A stretch of DNA of 64,000 bases from an uncultured Erythrobacter sp. (GCA_947500645.1 CANMSD010000003.1:53501-117500), one strand, 5' to 3'. Numbered from the stretch's first letter, positions 8,733 through 17,070 are shown. Numbers and translations: made by a program. The notes: generated by a model from the letters alone, not told the origin.

Positions 8733-10477
8733 TAAGCCGCGAGCTTGAGCGGTACGATTTCGCCTGAGAGATAGAGCTTCTTTGCCTTGGCGCGGCTCAA
8801 TTTGCCAGAGCTGGTGCGCGGTAGAGTGCGCGGCGGAACCAGTTCGACGACACAGCTCATGCCCGTGACCGAGCGGACCTTGTCGGCGATCTGCTCGCGC
8901 AGTTTGACCCGCTCTACTGGGTCGGAAACACGGCAATGGACCAGCACGGCGGGCGCTTCCTCGCCATTGTCGGTCTCGACCGAGAAGGCGGCGATGTCGC
9001 CATGGTTGAAGCCGGGCAGTTGCTCCACCGCCCACTCGATATCCTGCGGCCAATGGTTTTTACCATTGATGATGATCATGTCCTTTGCGCGGCCGACAAT
9101 GAACAGATAGCCATCGGCCATATAGCCCATATCGCCCGTGTCGAGCCAACCGTCGACGAGGCAATCCTCTGTCGCTTCCTTGTTGCGGAAATAGGAGTGC
9201 ATGACGCTGGGGCCGCGGCACCAGACTTTACCGATCTGATGATCTCCGCGCGCATGGCCATCCCCATTGTCTTCAGGGCCGCGAATTTCGACTTCCATAT
9301 CGGGCAGCGTCTTGCCGCAATTGACGATAGCGCGGTAGCGGGCCGGGCGTGAGATGTCGCGCGGCGTGCCGGACAGGCGCTCTTCCTCGACCAGCTCGAC
9401 CCGAATGCCCTCACCTGGCGGCATCACGGTGACCGCGAGCACGGCTTCGGCCAGACCGTAGGATGGCGTGAATGCGCTCGCCTTGAACCCTGCATCGGAA
9501 AAGGCGTTGACGAAGTTTTGCATTACGTCCGGGCGGATCATGTCAGCGCCATTGCCAGCGACCCGCCAGCGCGAGAGGTCGAAACGGTCCGCTACATGGC
9601 TCTGGCTGGAAATGCGCCGCGCGCAAATGTCATAGCCGAAGGTTGGCGAGTAGGAGAGCGTGCTCCCTTTGTTGCGGCTGATGACATCGAGCCATGCCAG
9701 CGGACGGCGTGCGAAGGCATCGGGCTTCAGGTAGTCGCCGGATACCTGGTTGGCGATCAGCGACAGGAAGCATCCGACAAGACCCATATCGTGATACCAC
9801 GGTAGCCAGCTGACGCAGCGTTCGTTCTTGCCCAGCTGCATGCTAGTGGAATGGCCATAGAGATTGTGCAGCAGCGCGCGGTGCGTGACCGCTACGCCAG
9901 TCGGGAAGCGCGTCGAGCCCGAAGAGTATTGCAAGTAGCAAATGTCTTCGGCGTCGGCTTTGGGCAGCTCGCATTCGGGGGCGTCGCGCTCGGCAAAGTC
10001 TTGCCAGCTTTCGCCCTTGCAGCCCTGCTTCGCCGCAGCGGCAGCCGCCATTTCCGCAATCTCTTCCGGGTAGATCAGGACTTTCGGATCGCTGCTCTGC
10101 AATTGCACGGCGAGCTGATCGATATAGCTTTCTTTGCCGCCAAAGGTGGTCGGCAAGGGAAGTGGCACAGGCCAGGCGCCAACATAAACGCACGCGCAGA
10201 AAAGAGCCGCAAAATCAGGGCCGGTTTCCGCAATCAGGGCAACGCGATCTTCCTTGCCAATGCCGCTCGCGATCAGGCGGCGAGCCATGACAAGCGCGTC
10301 CTCACGCATCTCCGAGAAGGGGTAAACACGCTCAAGTTGTCCACGCATATCGTGGAAATTGAGCCCCTTCTTGCTCTGCGCAGCGTAGTCGATGGCGTCG
10401 TTAAACGTCTCGAATTCAGCTCTTATGCGCGGTAGATCGCAATCATTCGGCGTCGGCGTCAATGCGGCGTCGGTCAT
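8732..10477 (-). CDS. Fatty-acyl-AMP ligase (adenylate-forming enzyme)
   Basis: A 581-residue cytoplasmic ANL-superfamily enzyme. The phosphate-binding loop YSSGSTRFPTGVAVTH, the TPSYGLAEAVLAV adenine motif and DTGDMGYMADGYLFIVGRAKD with the INGKNHWPQDIE hinge are in the usual order. WLPWYHDMGLVGCFL and the overall spacing match the FadD32/FAAL branch, which adenylates fatty acids and hands them to carrier proteins rather than to CoA. No polyketide synthase or acyl carrier gene is adjacent, so the acceptor is unknown. In sphingomonads such ligases have been linked to sphingolipid or other lipid synthesis; that is inference here. Confidence 0.85.
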   Translation of the reverse strand: MTDAALTPTPNDCDLPRIRAEFETFNDAIDYAAQSKKGLNFHDMRGQLERVYPFSEMREDALVMARRLIASGIGKEDRVALIAETGPDFAALFCACVYVGAWPVPLPLPTTFGGKESYIDQLAVQLQSSDPKVLIYPEEIAEMAAAAAAKQGCKGESWQDFAERDAPECELPKADAEDICYLQYSSGSTRFPTGVAVTHRALLHNLYGHSTSMQLGKNERCVSWLPWYHDMGLVGCFLSLIANQVSGDYLKPDAFARRPLAWLDVISRNKGSTLSYSPTFGYDICARRISSQSHVADRFDLSRWRVAGNGADMIRPDVMQNFVNAFSDAGFKASAFTPSYGLAEAVLAVTVMPPGEGIRVELVEEERLSGTPRDISRPARYRAIVNCGKTLPDMEVEIRGPEDNGDGHARGDHQIGKVWCRGPSVMHSYFRNKEATEDCLVDGWLDTGDMGYMADGYLFIVGRAKDMIIINGKNHWPQDIEWAVEQLPGFNHGDIAAFSVETDNGEEAPAVLVHCRVSDPVERVKLREQIADKVRSVTGMSCVVELVPPRTLPRTSSGKLSRAKAKKLYLSGEIVPLKLAA

Positions 10478-10611
10478 AATTATCTAGCGATACCCGTATG
10501 TTACGGTGCGGCAAAGCACACCCGATCCCGTATCCCCAAAGCGCTGGACACTGTGCCCAGCACCATTCAAAATTAGTCATTCGATAACGACTGTGGCACG
10601 AATAAGGCGAA

Positions 10612-11271
10612 ATGGTTTCAGGGGATACCGATTTGTCACCGTCTGGTAGCAACAAGCGCGATGAGGGCAGTCGCCGTAAAAAGCGGATGCGAAGACCTCT
10701 GGATGAGACGGCGCTACGGGATCTTGCGCTATCCTATGTCGCACGCTTTGCGACGAGCGGGGCCAAACTTGAGGCCTATCTGGCCCGCAAAATTCGTGAA
10801 CGCGGTGTTGCGGGGGTCGAAGATGGTGATGGCGGCGAAGACGCACGGCTCGATGTGCGCGGCATTGTCGAGCGCCTGATCGAGCTCGGTTATGTCGACG
10901 ATGCCGCCTACGCCAAGGCGCGCAGCCGCGATCTGATGGCGCGGGGCTATGGCGCGCGGCGGGTCGATCAGGCGCTGTATGCAGCCGGAATCGACGAAGA
11001 GGTGCGCAGCGATCAGTCTCCAAGTGAAGCCGTAGCAAGGCGGGCGGTGATCCTGCTGGCGCGCAAACGCGGCTTTGGCCCGTTCAGCCGAAAAGAGATG
11101 GATCAAAAGCTGCGCGAAAAGCAGATTGCCGCGATGATACGGGCAGGGCATGACTTTACCGCTGCACGCGCTATTGTCGCAGCGGAGAGTGAGGAAGAGA
11201 TAGAGCAATGGCTTGCGGAAGCGGAAGAAGACGAGGCTGGCACTGGGCCTGGGGAGACCGGGCCGTGGTGA
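10612..11271 (+). CDS. recX: Regulatory protein RecX
   Basis: A 219-residue cytoplasmic protein built of three-helix repeats: LRDLALSYVARFATSGAKLEAYLARKIRERG, then VERLIELGYVDDAAYAKARSRDLMARGYGARRVDQAL, then the C-terminal repeat. These are RecX hallmarks; the protein limits RecA filament growth. recA is not in the window. The first 25 residues are basic and poorly conserved, so the ATG at 10687 is an alternative start. It heads a run of four plus-strand genes, and its stop overlaps the likely GTG start of the DUF192 gene (GTGA). Confidence 0.85.
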   Translation: MVSGDTDLSPSGSNKRDEGSRRKKRMRRPLDETALRDLALSYVARFATSGAKLEAYLARKIRERGVAGVEDGDGGEDARLDVRGIVERLIELGYVDDAAYAKARSRDLMARGYGARRVDQALYAAGIDEEVRSDQSPSEAVARRAVILLARKRGFGPFSRKEMDQKLREKQIAAMIRAGHDFTAARAIVAAESEEEIEQWLAEAEEDEAGTGPGETGPW

Positions 11272-11795
11272 GGCTCTTGCCCTTTGGCTTGCCCGCCGCT
11301 TTCGCGCTCTCGCTGGCCGCATGTACAGCCGCAGACGCTGAGCCGGAAGTCGGGAATGCCGAATCCGGGACTGCAAATGCCGTCGGCAGCGAGGCCGATA
11401 CACATCCGATCTCCGGTCTGCTGGTTATCGAAGTCCAAGTGGAAAGCGGCGACGCGGCGCATGTCTTCAAGACCGAACTTGCCGACACACCTGCGGCGCA
11501 AGCGCGTGGGCTGATGTTTCGCACCGAGCTCGCCAATGACGAGGCCATGCTGTTTCCATCCAATCCGCCTGCCCCGCGCAGTTTCTGGATGAAGAACACG
11601 CCCATCCCGCTCGATATCATCTTTGTCGGAACCGACCGGCGGATCACCAATATCGCCGCAAGTACGGTGCCTTATTCGCTCGACTCCGTCCCGTCTGATG
11701 GGATCGCCAGCGCAGTGCTTGAAGTGCGCGGCGGTCTTTCCGAAGAGCTCGGCATTGGGCCGGGTGATCTCGTAGAATATAGTTTGCCAGAGTAG
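11268..11795 (+). CDS. DUF192 lipoprotein
   Basis: About 175 residues. I start it at the GTG overlapping the recX stop (GTGA at 11268), because this gives a compact lipoprotein signal, RLLPFGLPAAFALSLAAC, with the lipobox cysteine. A longer frame from ATG 11208 reads through recX with an arginine/tryptophan-rich stretch and is unlikely. After an acidic linker the DUF192 domain is clear: ELADTPAAQARGLMFRTEL, SFWMKNTPIPLDIIFV and VLEVRGGLSEELGIGPGD. The domain's function is unknown. The gene order with NDUFA12 and DUF2155 is common in alphaproteobacteria. Confidence 0.85.
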   Translation: MRLLPFGLPAAFALSLAACTAADAEPEVGNAESGTANAVGSEADTHPISGLLVIEVQVESGDAAHVFKTELADTPAAQARGLMFRTELANDEAMLFPSNPPAPRSFWMKNTPIPLDIIFVGTDRRITNIAASTVPYSLDSVPSDGIASAVLEVRGGLSEELGIGPGDLVEYSLPE

Positions 11796-11843
11796 CTTTT
11801 CTCCCCTTTTCGCCCACTTCCAAATCCGCTAATCGCGTCGCCC

Positions 11844-12269
11844 ATGGGATTCTTCGGAAAAATCTTCACCTGGTGGGATGGCGCGACCATCGGCACCCTT
11901 CTGTGGTCTGGCCGCAATGGCGAGCACGTCGGCACCGATGCGCAGGGCAATAAGTATTACCGCCAGCGCAAGAAAAAGGGCAAAGATGACGCCCCTAATG
12001 GCTCATACGTCAGCCGCGAGCGCCGCTGGGTGATCTATGAAGGTGCCAATGATGCGAGCCGCGTGCCATCCGAATGGCATGGCTGGCTGCACGGTGCATT
12101 CGACGATATACCGGAAAGCCACCTGCCCCCGGCCAAGATTTGGGAAGCGGATTACACCCCAAATGCGACTGGCACAGCTGCCGCCTATCGTCCGCAAGGG
12201 GCGCTGGAAAAGGGCGGTAAACGTGCTCGCGCCGTGGGCGACTATGAGGCGTGGAACCCGGAAGGGTAG
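11844..12269 (+). CDS. NDUFA12-family subunit of NADH:ubiquinone oxidoreductase
   Basis: A 141-residue protein starting MGFFGKIFTWWDGATIGT, with GTDAQGNKYYR, RRWVIYEGANDASRVPSEWHGWLH and a C-terminal YEAWNP. These are diagnostic of NDUFA12/B17.2, an accessory subunit at the matrix-type arm of complex I that alphaproteobacteria share with mitochondria. The nuo operon is elsewhere. It sits between DUF192 (48-base gap) and DUF2155 (five-base gap), probably as one transcript. Confidence 0.93.
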   Translation: MGFFGKIFTWWDGATIGTLLWSGRNGEHVGTDAQGNKYYRQRKKKGKDDAPNGSYVSRERRWVIYEGANDASRVPSEWHGWLHGAFDDIPESHLPPAKIWEADYTPNATGTAAAYRPQGALEKGGKRARAVGDYEAWNPEG

Positions 12270-12274
12270 GCTTT

Positions 12275-12760
12275 ATGCGCGCCGCGTTCGCCACTGGCCT
12301 TCTGTTGGTTCTTGCCGCCTGCGACAGCGGCGCACCCGGTGCCGATCCCGCTGCGCGGGCGACGGACGTGCCGGAAAACCTTGCCAACGCGCAGATGCCG
12401 GAAATCACCGCTGAGGAATTGGAGGGCGCGACCCCGATGACTGAGCGCGTGGCGACGATCGGCCTGCTAAACAAGCGCAACAACGTCAGTCAGGACTTCG
12501 AAATGAGCCCGGGTGAGAGCCGTCGCTCAGGCCCGGTCGTGATCCGCCTACAGGCTTGTGAACGTACAGCGCCCTGGGAAATGCCTCAGGAAACCGGCGC
12601 TTTCGTTCAGGTTCTGGTGCAGGAGCGCGGGTCGGACGACTTTACCGGCGTTTTCTCCGGCTGGCTGTTCAAGAATTCGCCCAGCCTCAACGTGGTCGAG
12701 CACCCGATTTACGACGTCTGGGTGAAAGATTGCGCGATGGCTTTTCCGGGTGAGGAGTGA
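12275..12760 (+). CDS. DUF2155 lipoprotein
   Basis: A 161-residue protein. The ATG at 12275, five bases after the preceding stop, begins a lipoprotein signal (MRAAFATGLLLVLAAC). A GTG 24 bases earlier would overlap NDUFA12 without adding a signal. The mature part contains ATIGLLNKRN, FEMSPGESRRSGPVVIRLQAC, VLVQERG, FSGWLFKNSPSLNVVEHP and YDVWVKDC, the DUF2155 pattern. Function is unknown; it is found beside complex I accessory genes and aat. Its last 52 bases overlap the end of aat on the other strand. Confidence 0.85.
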   Translation: MRAAFATGLLLVLAACDSGAPGADPAARATDVPENLANAQMPEITAEELEGATPMTERVATIGLLNKRNNVSQDFEMSPGESRRSGPVVIRLQACERTAPWEMPQETGAFVQVLVQERGSDDFTGVFSGWLFKNSPSLNVVEHPIYDVWVKDCAMAFPGEE

Positions 12761-13425
12761 GCCGCGCGTTCCGCAAACTCCCGAAATGACTGATTGAGGC
12801 TGAGCCGAGGTGGCGCCTCGCGCGCCTTCGCCACCAGCTTGAGATATTCGGTTTGCGGGATTTCAACCGCGCCAAGGCTCGCCAGATGATCGGTCATGAA
12901 CTGGCAATCGAGCAGTTCGAAGCCGGCATTGCGCAGCAACGCGACCAGCCATGTGAGCGCGACCTTACTGGCATTGTCGGCGCGCGAAAACATGCTTTCA
13001 CCGCAGAAGACCCGGTCGAACGAAACGCCGTAGAGTCCGCCGACCAGCTGCGGTTCGCCGTCATCGTCGTCAGCAGCCAACCAACACTCAATGGAATGCG
13101 CGGCGCCGTGGGCATGCAATTCGCGGTAGCTGGCAATGATCCGGTCGCTGATCCAGCTTTCAGGGTGGCCAGGGCGCGGAGCCGCGCACGCCTCTATAAC
13201 GCCAGCAAAATCGCGGTTGAGTGTGACCGTATAGCGATCTTGTCGCACCACTTTTCTTAGCGATTTGGACAAGCGGAGCTCGTCGAGTGGAAAGATCGCC
13301 CGTTCGCGCGGCTCGACCCAGAACACTTCGGGGTCATCACGTCGATCTGCCATAGGAAAGATGCCGCTCTGATAGGCGAGCAGCAGCATGTCCGTCGGGA
13401 TCGGGGCGGGGAAGGGCGAATGCAT
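12709..13425 (-). CDS. aat: Leucyl/phenylalanyl-tRNA-protein transferase
   Basis: A 238-residue cytoplasmic enzyme that attaches Leu or Phe to proteins with N-terminal Lys or Arg, marking them for ClpAP (N-degron pathway). Family motifs are visible: LLLAYQSGIFPMAD, WVEPRERAIFPLDELRLSKSLRK, HAHGAAHSIECWL, LVGGLYGVSFDRVFCGESMFSR and LLDCQFMTDHLASLGA. I use the ATG at 13425 (MHSPFPAPIPTDML); a longer reading to 13581 runs through the tRNA-Trp gene and is discarded. The start lacks a strong ribosome site, and the ATG twelve codons later would also keep the core. Confidence 0.92.
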   Translation of the reverse strand: MHSPFPAPIPTDMLLLAYQSGIFPMADRRDDPEVFWVEPRERAIFPLDELRLSKSLRKVVRQDRYTVTLNRDFAGVIEACAAPRPGHPESWISDRIIASYRELHAHGAAHSIECWLAADDDDGEPQLVGGLYGVSFDRVFCGESMFSRADNASKVALTWLVALLRNAGFELLDCQFMTDHLASLGAVEIPQTEYLKLVAKAREAPPRLSLNQSFREFAERAAHSSPGKAIAQSFTQTS

Positions 13426-13544
13426 GTTAGCGCTGAATATAGCAGCGCGAGAGGCAATCGGGCGAGAAATTATCTCATGCGGTCCGATACCGATCTCGTG
13501 TTGCCAAGCTGTGCGTGCTGATCTAGAGGGCGTGCCTCCCATGC

Positions 13545-13620
13545 AGGGGTGTAGCTCAGTTGGTAGAGCATCGGTCTCCAAAACCGAGGGCCACGGGTTC
13601 GAATCCTGTCACCCCTGCCA
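13545..13620 (+). tRNA. tRNA-Trp (CCA)
   Basis: A complete cloverleaf: acceptor AGGGGTG (13545-13551) pairs with CACCCCT (13610-13616), then a G discriminator and an encoded CCA. The anticodon loop CTCCAAA holds CCA at 13578-13580, and the T arm contains GGTTCGAATCC. In many alphaproteobacteria this gene directly precedes secE; here secE lies 2.6 kb away. Confidence 0.97.
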
Positions 13621-13764
13621 TTTCTTCCAGACCCGTTTTTCGCGAATTATTCCTGTGGATTGTCGTAAATCGCCAATCCCGCCAAATTCGCGACCGCTAA
13701 TTTGCATACTTGAGGCGAACGCGATTCGCCGCGTGTTGATGTGCAGAAAGAGCGAGAGGTGGAC

Positions 13765-13917
13765 GTGTCTCGATTGTCAATTCGCAGCAGCAGCAAGCCC
13801 GATGGCTGGGCCAGTCCTCGGCCATACAGCGATGCGAACATTCGCCTGCAAAAGCATGGGCCGATCCAGCCGATGGAAGAGCCCGGCCTTTTTTCACGCA
13901 TCTTCCGCTGGCGCTAA
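13765..13917 (+). CDS. Small basic protein, tandem paralogue 1
   Basis: A 50-residue protein not assignable to a named family. I choose the GTG at 13765: GAGAGG lies five bases before it, and the same GTG-TCT start occurs in the paralogue downstream. The sequence runs SRLSIRSSSKPDGWASPRP, then a short variable part, then KHGPIQPMEEPGLF and an arginine/aromatic tail. The S-[IF]-RSS, PD-x-W, P-R and KHGPI-x-PM-[ED]-E blocks are shared with the second copy at 14068. No signal peptide, membrane helix or cysteine is present. Two conserved copies argue that this is a real gene. Confidence 0.65.
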   Translation: MSRLSIRSSSKPDGWASPRPYSDANIRLQKHGPIQPMEEPGLFSRIFRWR

Positions 13918-14067
13918 CTTCCTGTCTCGCCTCCGCTGAGAAGGCTGGCTGCGGGCGCTCAGTCACATGTTTTGCGAGATTTCCCTCATATCGTGGGAAC
14001 CACGTAGCTGCGTGGTGCATTTTCATGGATGGACGGAGGGCATAATCGCAACATGGAGAATGAACCC

Positions 14068-14217
14068 GTGTCTAGTTTATCCTTCCGAAGCAGTCGTCCA
14101 GATGCATGGACGCAACCGCGCGCTCACAAGGATGCGAGCCTGCGACGCCACAAGCATGGCCCCATTCGTCCGATGGATGAGGGCGGCTTTTGGGAGCGAC
14201 TGCTGGGACTAGATTGA
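14068..14217 (+). CDS. Small basic protein, tandem paralogue 2
   Basis: A 49-residue protein, homologous along its length to the gene at 13765: SSLSFRSSRPDAWTQPRA, a variable part, KHGPIRPMDEGGFWERLLG. The GTG at 14068 has GGAG eight bases upstream and aligns with the GTG start of the first copy; ATGs at 14053 and 14029 would add residues with no counterpart. It is arginine- and histidine-rich with an acidic patch near the C-terminus. Function is unknown. It ends 20 bases before a strong terminator, so the tRNA-Trp and both small genes may form one transcription unit. Confidence 0.65.
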   Translation: MSSLSFRSSRPDAWTQPRAHKDASLRRHKHGPIRPMDEGGFWERLLGLD

Positions 14218-14235
14218 GCATCGCTCAAAAATGAG

Positions 14236-14270
14236 AGGGCCGGTCTGTTCCTGGCAGGCCGGCCCTTCTT
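14236..14270 (+). terminator. Rho-independent terminator
   Basis: GGGCCGGTCTG (14237-14247) pairs with CAGGCCGGCCC (14255-14265) with one G-T pair and a seven-base loop, followed by TTCTT. It follows the second small paralogue and faces the convergent symporter gene; on the minus strand the A-run before the stem is weak, so it mainly serves the plus strand. Confidence 0.85.
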
Positions 14271-14337
14271 ATTGGCGCTATATTGTCGGCGCGAGGCGCC
14301 TCAAGCGCGACTGACCAGCCGGTAGCCGCGCCGAACA

Positions 14338-15876
14338 TCAGTACTCGTTCGGCTCTTCCGGCGTGTCGGCGTGGAAGTCGTCGCCAGCAGTCTTGTCGCC
14401 CTGGGCAAGCTTGAACACCACACCCGAGAGCAGAACCAGCGCCAGCAAGTTAGGCAGCGCCATCGCCGCGTTGGAGATGTCGCCGAGGCGCCAGACCAGT
14501 GTCAGATCCTGCGTCGAACCGACATAGATCACCAGACACCACAGGACGCGCCAGATGATGTGCAGAATCTTCTCGCCGCCGCGGGTCGAGCCGGGCACGC
14601 GGTCATAGATAAAGGTGATCGCGCGCTCGCCATAATAGCTCCACGTCAGCAGCGTGGTGAACACGAACAGGATCAGTGCTGTCGAGGCGATCAGCGTGCC
14701 AAGCGGGATGGTGGCGATCTCGAATGGGAAGGCCGCCGCGAACGCGCCGCTGGTCATCGCGAACCCTTCAAGGTCGGAATTCCACGCATGCGGAACGGCA
14801 ACGCCGCCACCGGTAAAGTCGCCCTGAACGGTCAGGATCACCAGAGCCGTCATCGTGCAGATGACTACCGTATCGATGAAACAGCCGAGCATCGCCATGC
14901 GGCCCTGCTGCTGCGGATCGTTGGTCTGTGCGACAGCGTGGGCGATTGGGGTCGAACCCTGCCCCGCCTCATTCGAAAACAGCCCGCGCGCGACACCGGC
15001 GCGGATCGCCAGCGCGATTGCCGCACCGACGAAGCCGCCGGTTGCAGCCTGCGGGTTGAAGGCACCGTGGAAGATCAGGCCGAAGGTCGCTGGGATGTCC
15101 TGAATATTCAGGATCAGGGCGATGAAAGCCATGACCAGATAGGCAGCCGCCATGAACGGGACGACCTTTTCCGCCACGTTACCGATCGACTTGATCCCGC
15201 CGATGATGACGATGAACACTGCGACGGCGACGATTGCGCCGCCGACCGCTTCTTCGATGCCGAACAATTCGTTGAGGCCGTCGGCCACGGCATTGGCCTG
15301 GATCGAATTGCCGGTGACCATCGCCGAGAATAAGGTGCCCAGGCAGAACAGGATAGCGAGCCAGGTCCATTTCGGGCCGAGGCCGATCATGATGTAACTC
15401 ATCGGGCCGCCGCGATAGACGCCGTCCGACGTCTTCTCGCGGTAGCGGATGGCGAGCGAGCCCTCAGCGAAAGCGAGCGCCATACCGATCAGCGCGGTAA
15501 TCCACATCCAAAAGATCGCGCCGGGTCCGCCCAGAGCCAGTGCAGTAGCGACACCTGCAAGGTTACCGGTGCCAACTTGGCCCGAAAGTGCGGTGGAGAG
15601 CGCGGCGAAGGGCGAAATCTCTCCGTCCCCCTCGCCCTTGCGGCCTGCAAACAAGCCTTTGAAAGCGCCGCCAAGGTGCCTGATCGGGTAAAATTTCAGC
15701 CCGAACATGATGTAGAGGCCGATGCCGAGCAGCACGATCACCATTGGCGGAATGGGTTGTCCGCCGACCGAGAGCCATGGCAGCAATTCCCCGTTCCATG
15801 TGCCGCCCCAGATGAAGTCTGAAACGTTCGTGACGCGGTCTACCAGGCTGATTGAGCCCTCTGCATTGGCTGCCAT
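14338..15876 (-). CDS. Alanine/glycine:cation symporter (AGCS family)
   Basis: A 512-residue inner-membrane protein with about eleven hydrophobic helices. AGCS signatures include ALSGQVGTGNLAGVATAL (substrate/ion-binding loop), EGSLAIRYREKTSDGVYRGGPMSYI and NEAGQGSTPIAHAVAQT. Family members import alanine or glycine with Na+ or H+. It is transcribed alone, opposite to its neighbours, and sits between tRNA-Trp and secE, which are usually adjacent, so it looks like an insertion into that locus. The C-terminus is acidic and cytoplasmic. Confidence 0.92.
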   Translation of the reverse strand: MAANAEGSISLVDRVTNVSDFIWGGTWNGELLPWLSVGGQPIPPMVIVLLGIGLYIMFGLKFYPIRHLGGAFKGLFAGRKGEGDGEISPFAALSTALSGQVGTGNLAGVATALALGGPGAIFWMWITALIGMALAFAEGSLAIRYREKTSDGVYRGGPMSYIMIGLGPKWTWLAILFCLGTLFSAMVTGNSIQANAVADGLNELFGIEEAVGGAIVAVAVFIVIIGGIKSIGNVAEKVVPFMAAAYLVMAFIALILNIQDIPATFGLIFHGAFNPQAATGGFVGAAIALAIRAGVARGLFSNEAGQGSTPIAHAVAQTNDPQQQGRMAMLGCFIDTVVICTMTALVILTVQGDFTGGGVAVPHAWNSDLEGFAMTSGAFAAAFPFEIATIPLGTLIASTALILFVFTTLLTWSYYGERAITFIYDRVPGSTRGGEKILHIIWRVLWCLVIYVGSTQDLTLVWRLGDISNAAMALPNLLALVLLSGVVFKLAQGDKTAGDDFHADTPEEPNEY

Positions 15877-15942
15877 GTGCGGTGGATCCCCCGAATTGTG
15901 TTTTCTCTGTCTGAGGCTGTACCTCGATTTAAGCCGCGCACG

Positions 15943-16125
15943 CTAGAGCCGTGCCCGTGCCTTGGCCAGCCCTTTAACAAACGGTTTACCGCAGTAGTCT
16001 CCACGCGCTTTGTGAGTTGTTGGTTTGATCGGTGGGCCGGTTGAGTTTTCAAAACACGCCTCCCAAACCACACGCTTGCTTTTGCCCGGGGCGACATCTA
16101 AGAGCGCAAGCGGACTTTCCGACAT
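15943..16125 (-). CDS. Possible small protein upstream of secE (uncertain)
   Basis: A 60-residue frame, MSESPLALLDVAPGKSKR, then ENSTGPPIKPTTHKARG and a lysine/arginine-rich tail. I do not recognise a family. Codon choice resembles the neighbouring genes, but there is no clear ribosome site before its ATG, and it could be chance. It fills part of the 364-base interval between the symporter start and secE; the rest holds only the hairpin at 16146 and secE leader sequence. Confidence 0.3.
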   Translation of the reverse strand: MSESPLALLDVAPGKSKRVVWEACFENSTGPPIKPTTHKARGDYCGKPFVKGLAKARARL

Positions 16126-16145
16126 TGGAATTCAGTAGAGCCCCT

Positions 16146-16163
16146 CCCGAACACTTGTTCGGG
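16146..16163 (+). promoter_or_regulatory. Leader hairpin upstream of secE
   Basis: CCCGAAC (16146-16152) and GTTCGGG (16157-16163) make a perfect seven-pair stem with an ACTT loop, 77 bases before the secE start. A weaker GCGG/CCGC pair follows at 16194-16206. It lacks a T-run, so it is more likely a leader structure or RNA end than a terminator. Confidence 0.45.
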
Positions 16164-16240
16164 GCGGCGAGAAGACCTACCTGAAACCCAGTGGCGGATT
16201 CTCCGCGAAGGCAAATTTCCAGGACGATAAGGCTCGCAAC

Positions 16241-16450
16241 ATGGCCGAAGAGAAAAAGCGCAAGACATCACCGGCGGAGTTCGTGAACCAGGTCCGGGCC
16301 GAAACCAGCAAGGTCGTTTGGCCGACCCGTGAAGAGACGATCCGCACTGCGATCTTCGTCTTCATTATGATGGTGATTCTCTCGCTGTTCTTCCTCGGTA
16401 TCGACACCGTGTTCAGCTCGATCGTCTCCTGGTTGCTTACGCTGGTCTAA
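16241..16450 (+). CDS. secE: Preprotein translocase subunit SecE
   Basis: A 69-residue single-span protein: a lysine-rich N-terminus, SPAEFVNQVRAETSKVVWPTREETIRTA (the amphipathic helix with the invariant VWPTREET) and one transmembrane helix to the C-terminus. SecE clamps SecY in the Sec channel of the inner membrane. This is the short alphaproteobacterial form. nusG follows 75 bases later, the conserved secE-nusG pairing. Confidence 0.95.
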   Translation: MAEEKKRKTSPAEFVNQVRAETSKVVWPTREETIRTAIFVFIMMVILSLFFLGIDTVFSSIVSWLLTLV

Positions 16451-16525
16451 CTGTTCCGATGCAGATGCGCGGAGGCCCGCGCGCTGCCATCCCACGTTCA
16501 ATTTCGCGAATTCTAAGGATTATCC

Positions 16526-17062
16526 ATGGCTCGCTGGTACATCATCCACGCTTATTCGGGCTTCGAAAACAAGGTCAAAGAGGCGATCATCTCCGAAGCG
16601 GAGCGTCTGGGCCTTTCCGAGGCGGTTGAAGAGGTCGAAGTGCCGACCGAGACCGTGACCGAAGTGAAGCGCGGCAAGAAGGTTCAGGTAGAGCGCAAGT
16701 TCATGCCCGGCTATGTCCTCGCCAAGCTGCGGATGAACGACGACGTATATCACCTCGTCAAGAACACTCCGAAAGTGACCGGCTTTCTTGGCAATAACAA
16801 CAAGCCGCAGCCGATCAGCGAAAAAGAGGCCGCGCGCTATTTCGGCGGCGTCGAAGAAGCCAAGGCCGCGCCCAAGCAGCAGGTCAATGTCGATTACGAA
16901 ATCGGCGACCAGGTCAAAGTGCTCGACGGTCCGTTCGCAAGCTTCAACGGCGTGGTCGAGGAACTCGACTTCGACAAGGGCAAGGTCAAGGTTTCGGTCT
17001 CGATCTTTGGCCGCGCGACTCCGGTCGAACTCGACTTCGAACAGGTCGAACTGGTCAAGTAA
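16526..17062 (+). CDS. nusG: Transcription termination/antitermination protein NusG
   Basis: A 178-residue protein. The NGN domain starts ARWYIIHAYSGFENKV and contains RKFMPGYVLAKLRMND and VTGFLG; the KOW domain covers about 125-178 (FEIGDQVKVLDGPFASFNGVVEE-like). NusG binds RNA polymerase and links it to Rho or ribosomes. TAAGGAT lies before the ATG. Normally rplK follows; here a lipoprotein gene begins nine bases after the stop, and rplK is 3.7 kb away. Confidence 0.96.
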   Translation: MARWYIIHAYSGFENKVKEAIISEAERLGLSEAVEEVEVPTETVTEVKRGKKVQVERKFMPGYVLAKLRMNDDVYHLVKNTPKVTGFLGNNNKPQPISEKEAARYFGGVEEAKAAPKQQVNVDYEIGDQVKVLDGPFASFNGVVEELDFDKGKVKVSVSIFGRATPVELDFEQVELVK

Positions 17063-17070
17063 GACCAACG

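Noticed and set aside
11208..11267. Earlier ATG start for the DUF192 lipoprotein
   Set aside because: It overlaps recX in another frame and puts an Arg/Trp-rich stretch before the signal peptide; the GTG at 11268 gives a proper lipobox leader.
13426..13581. Longer N-terminus of aat
   Set aside because: It reads through the tRNA-Trp gene and has no family similarity.
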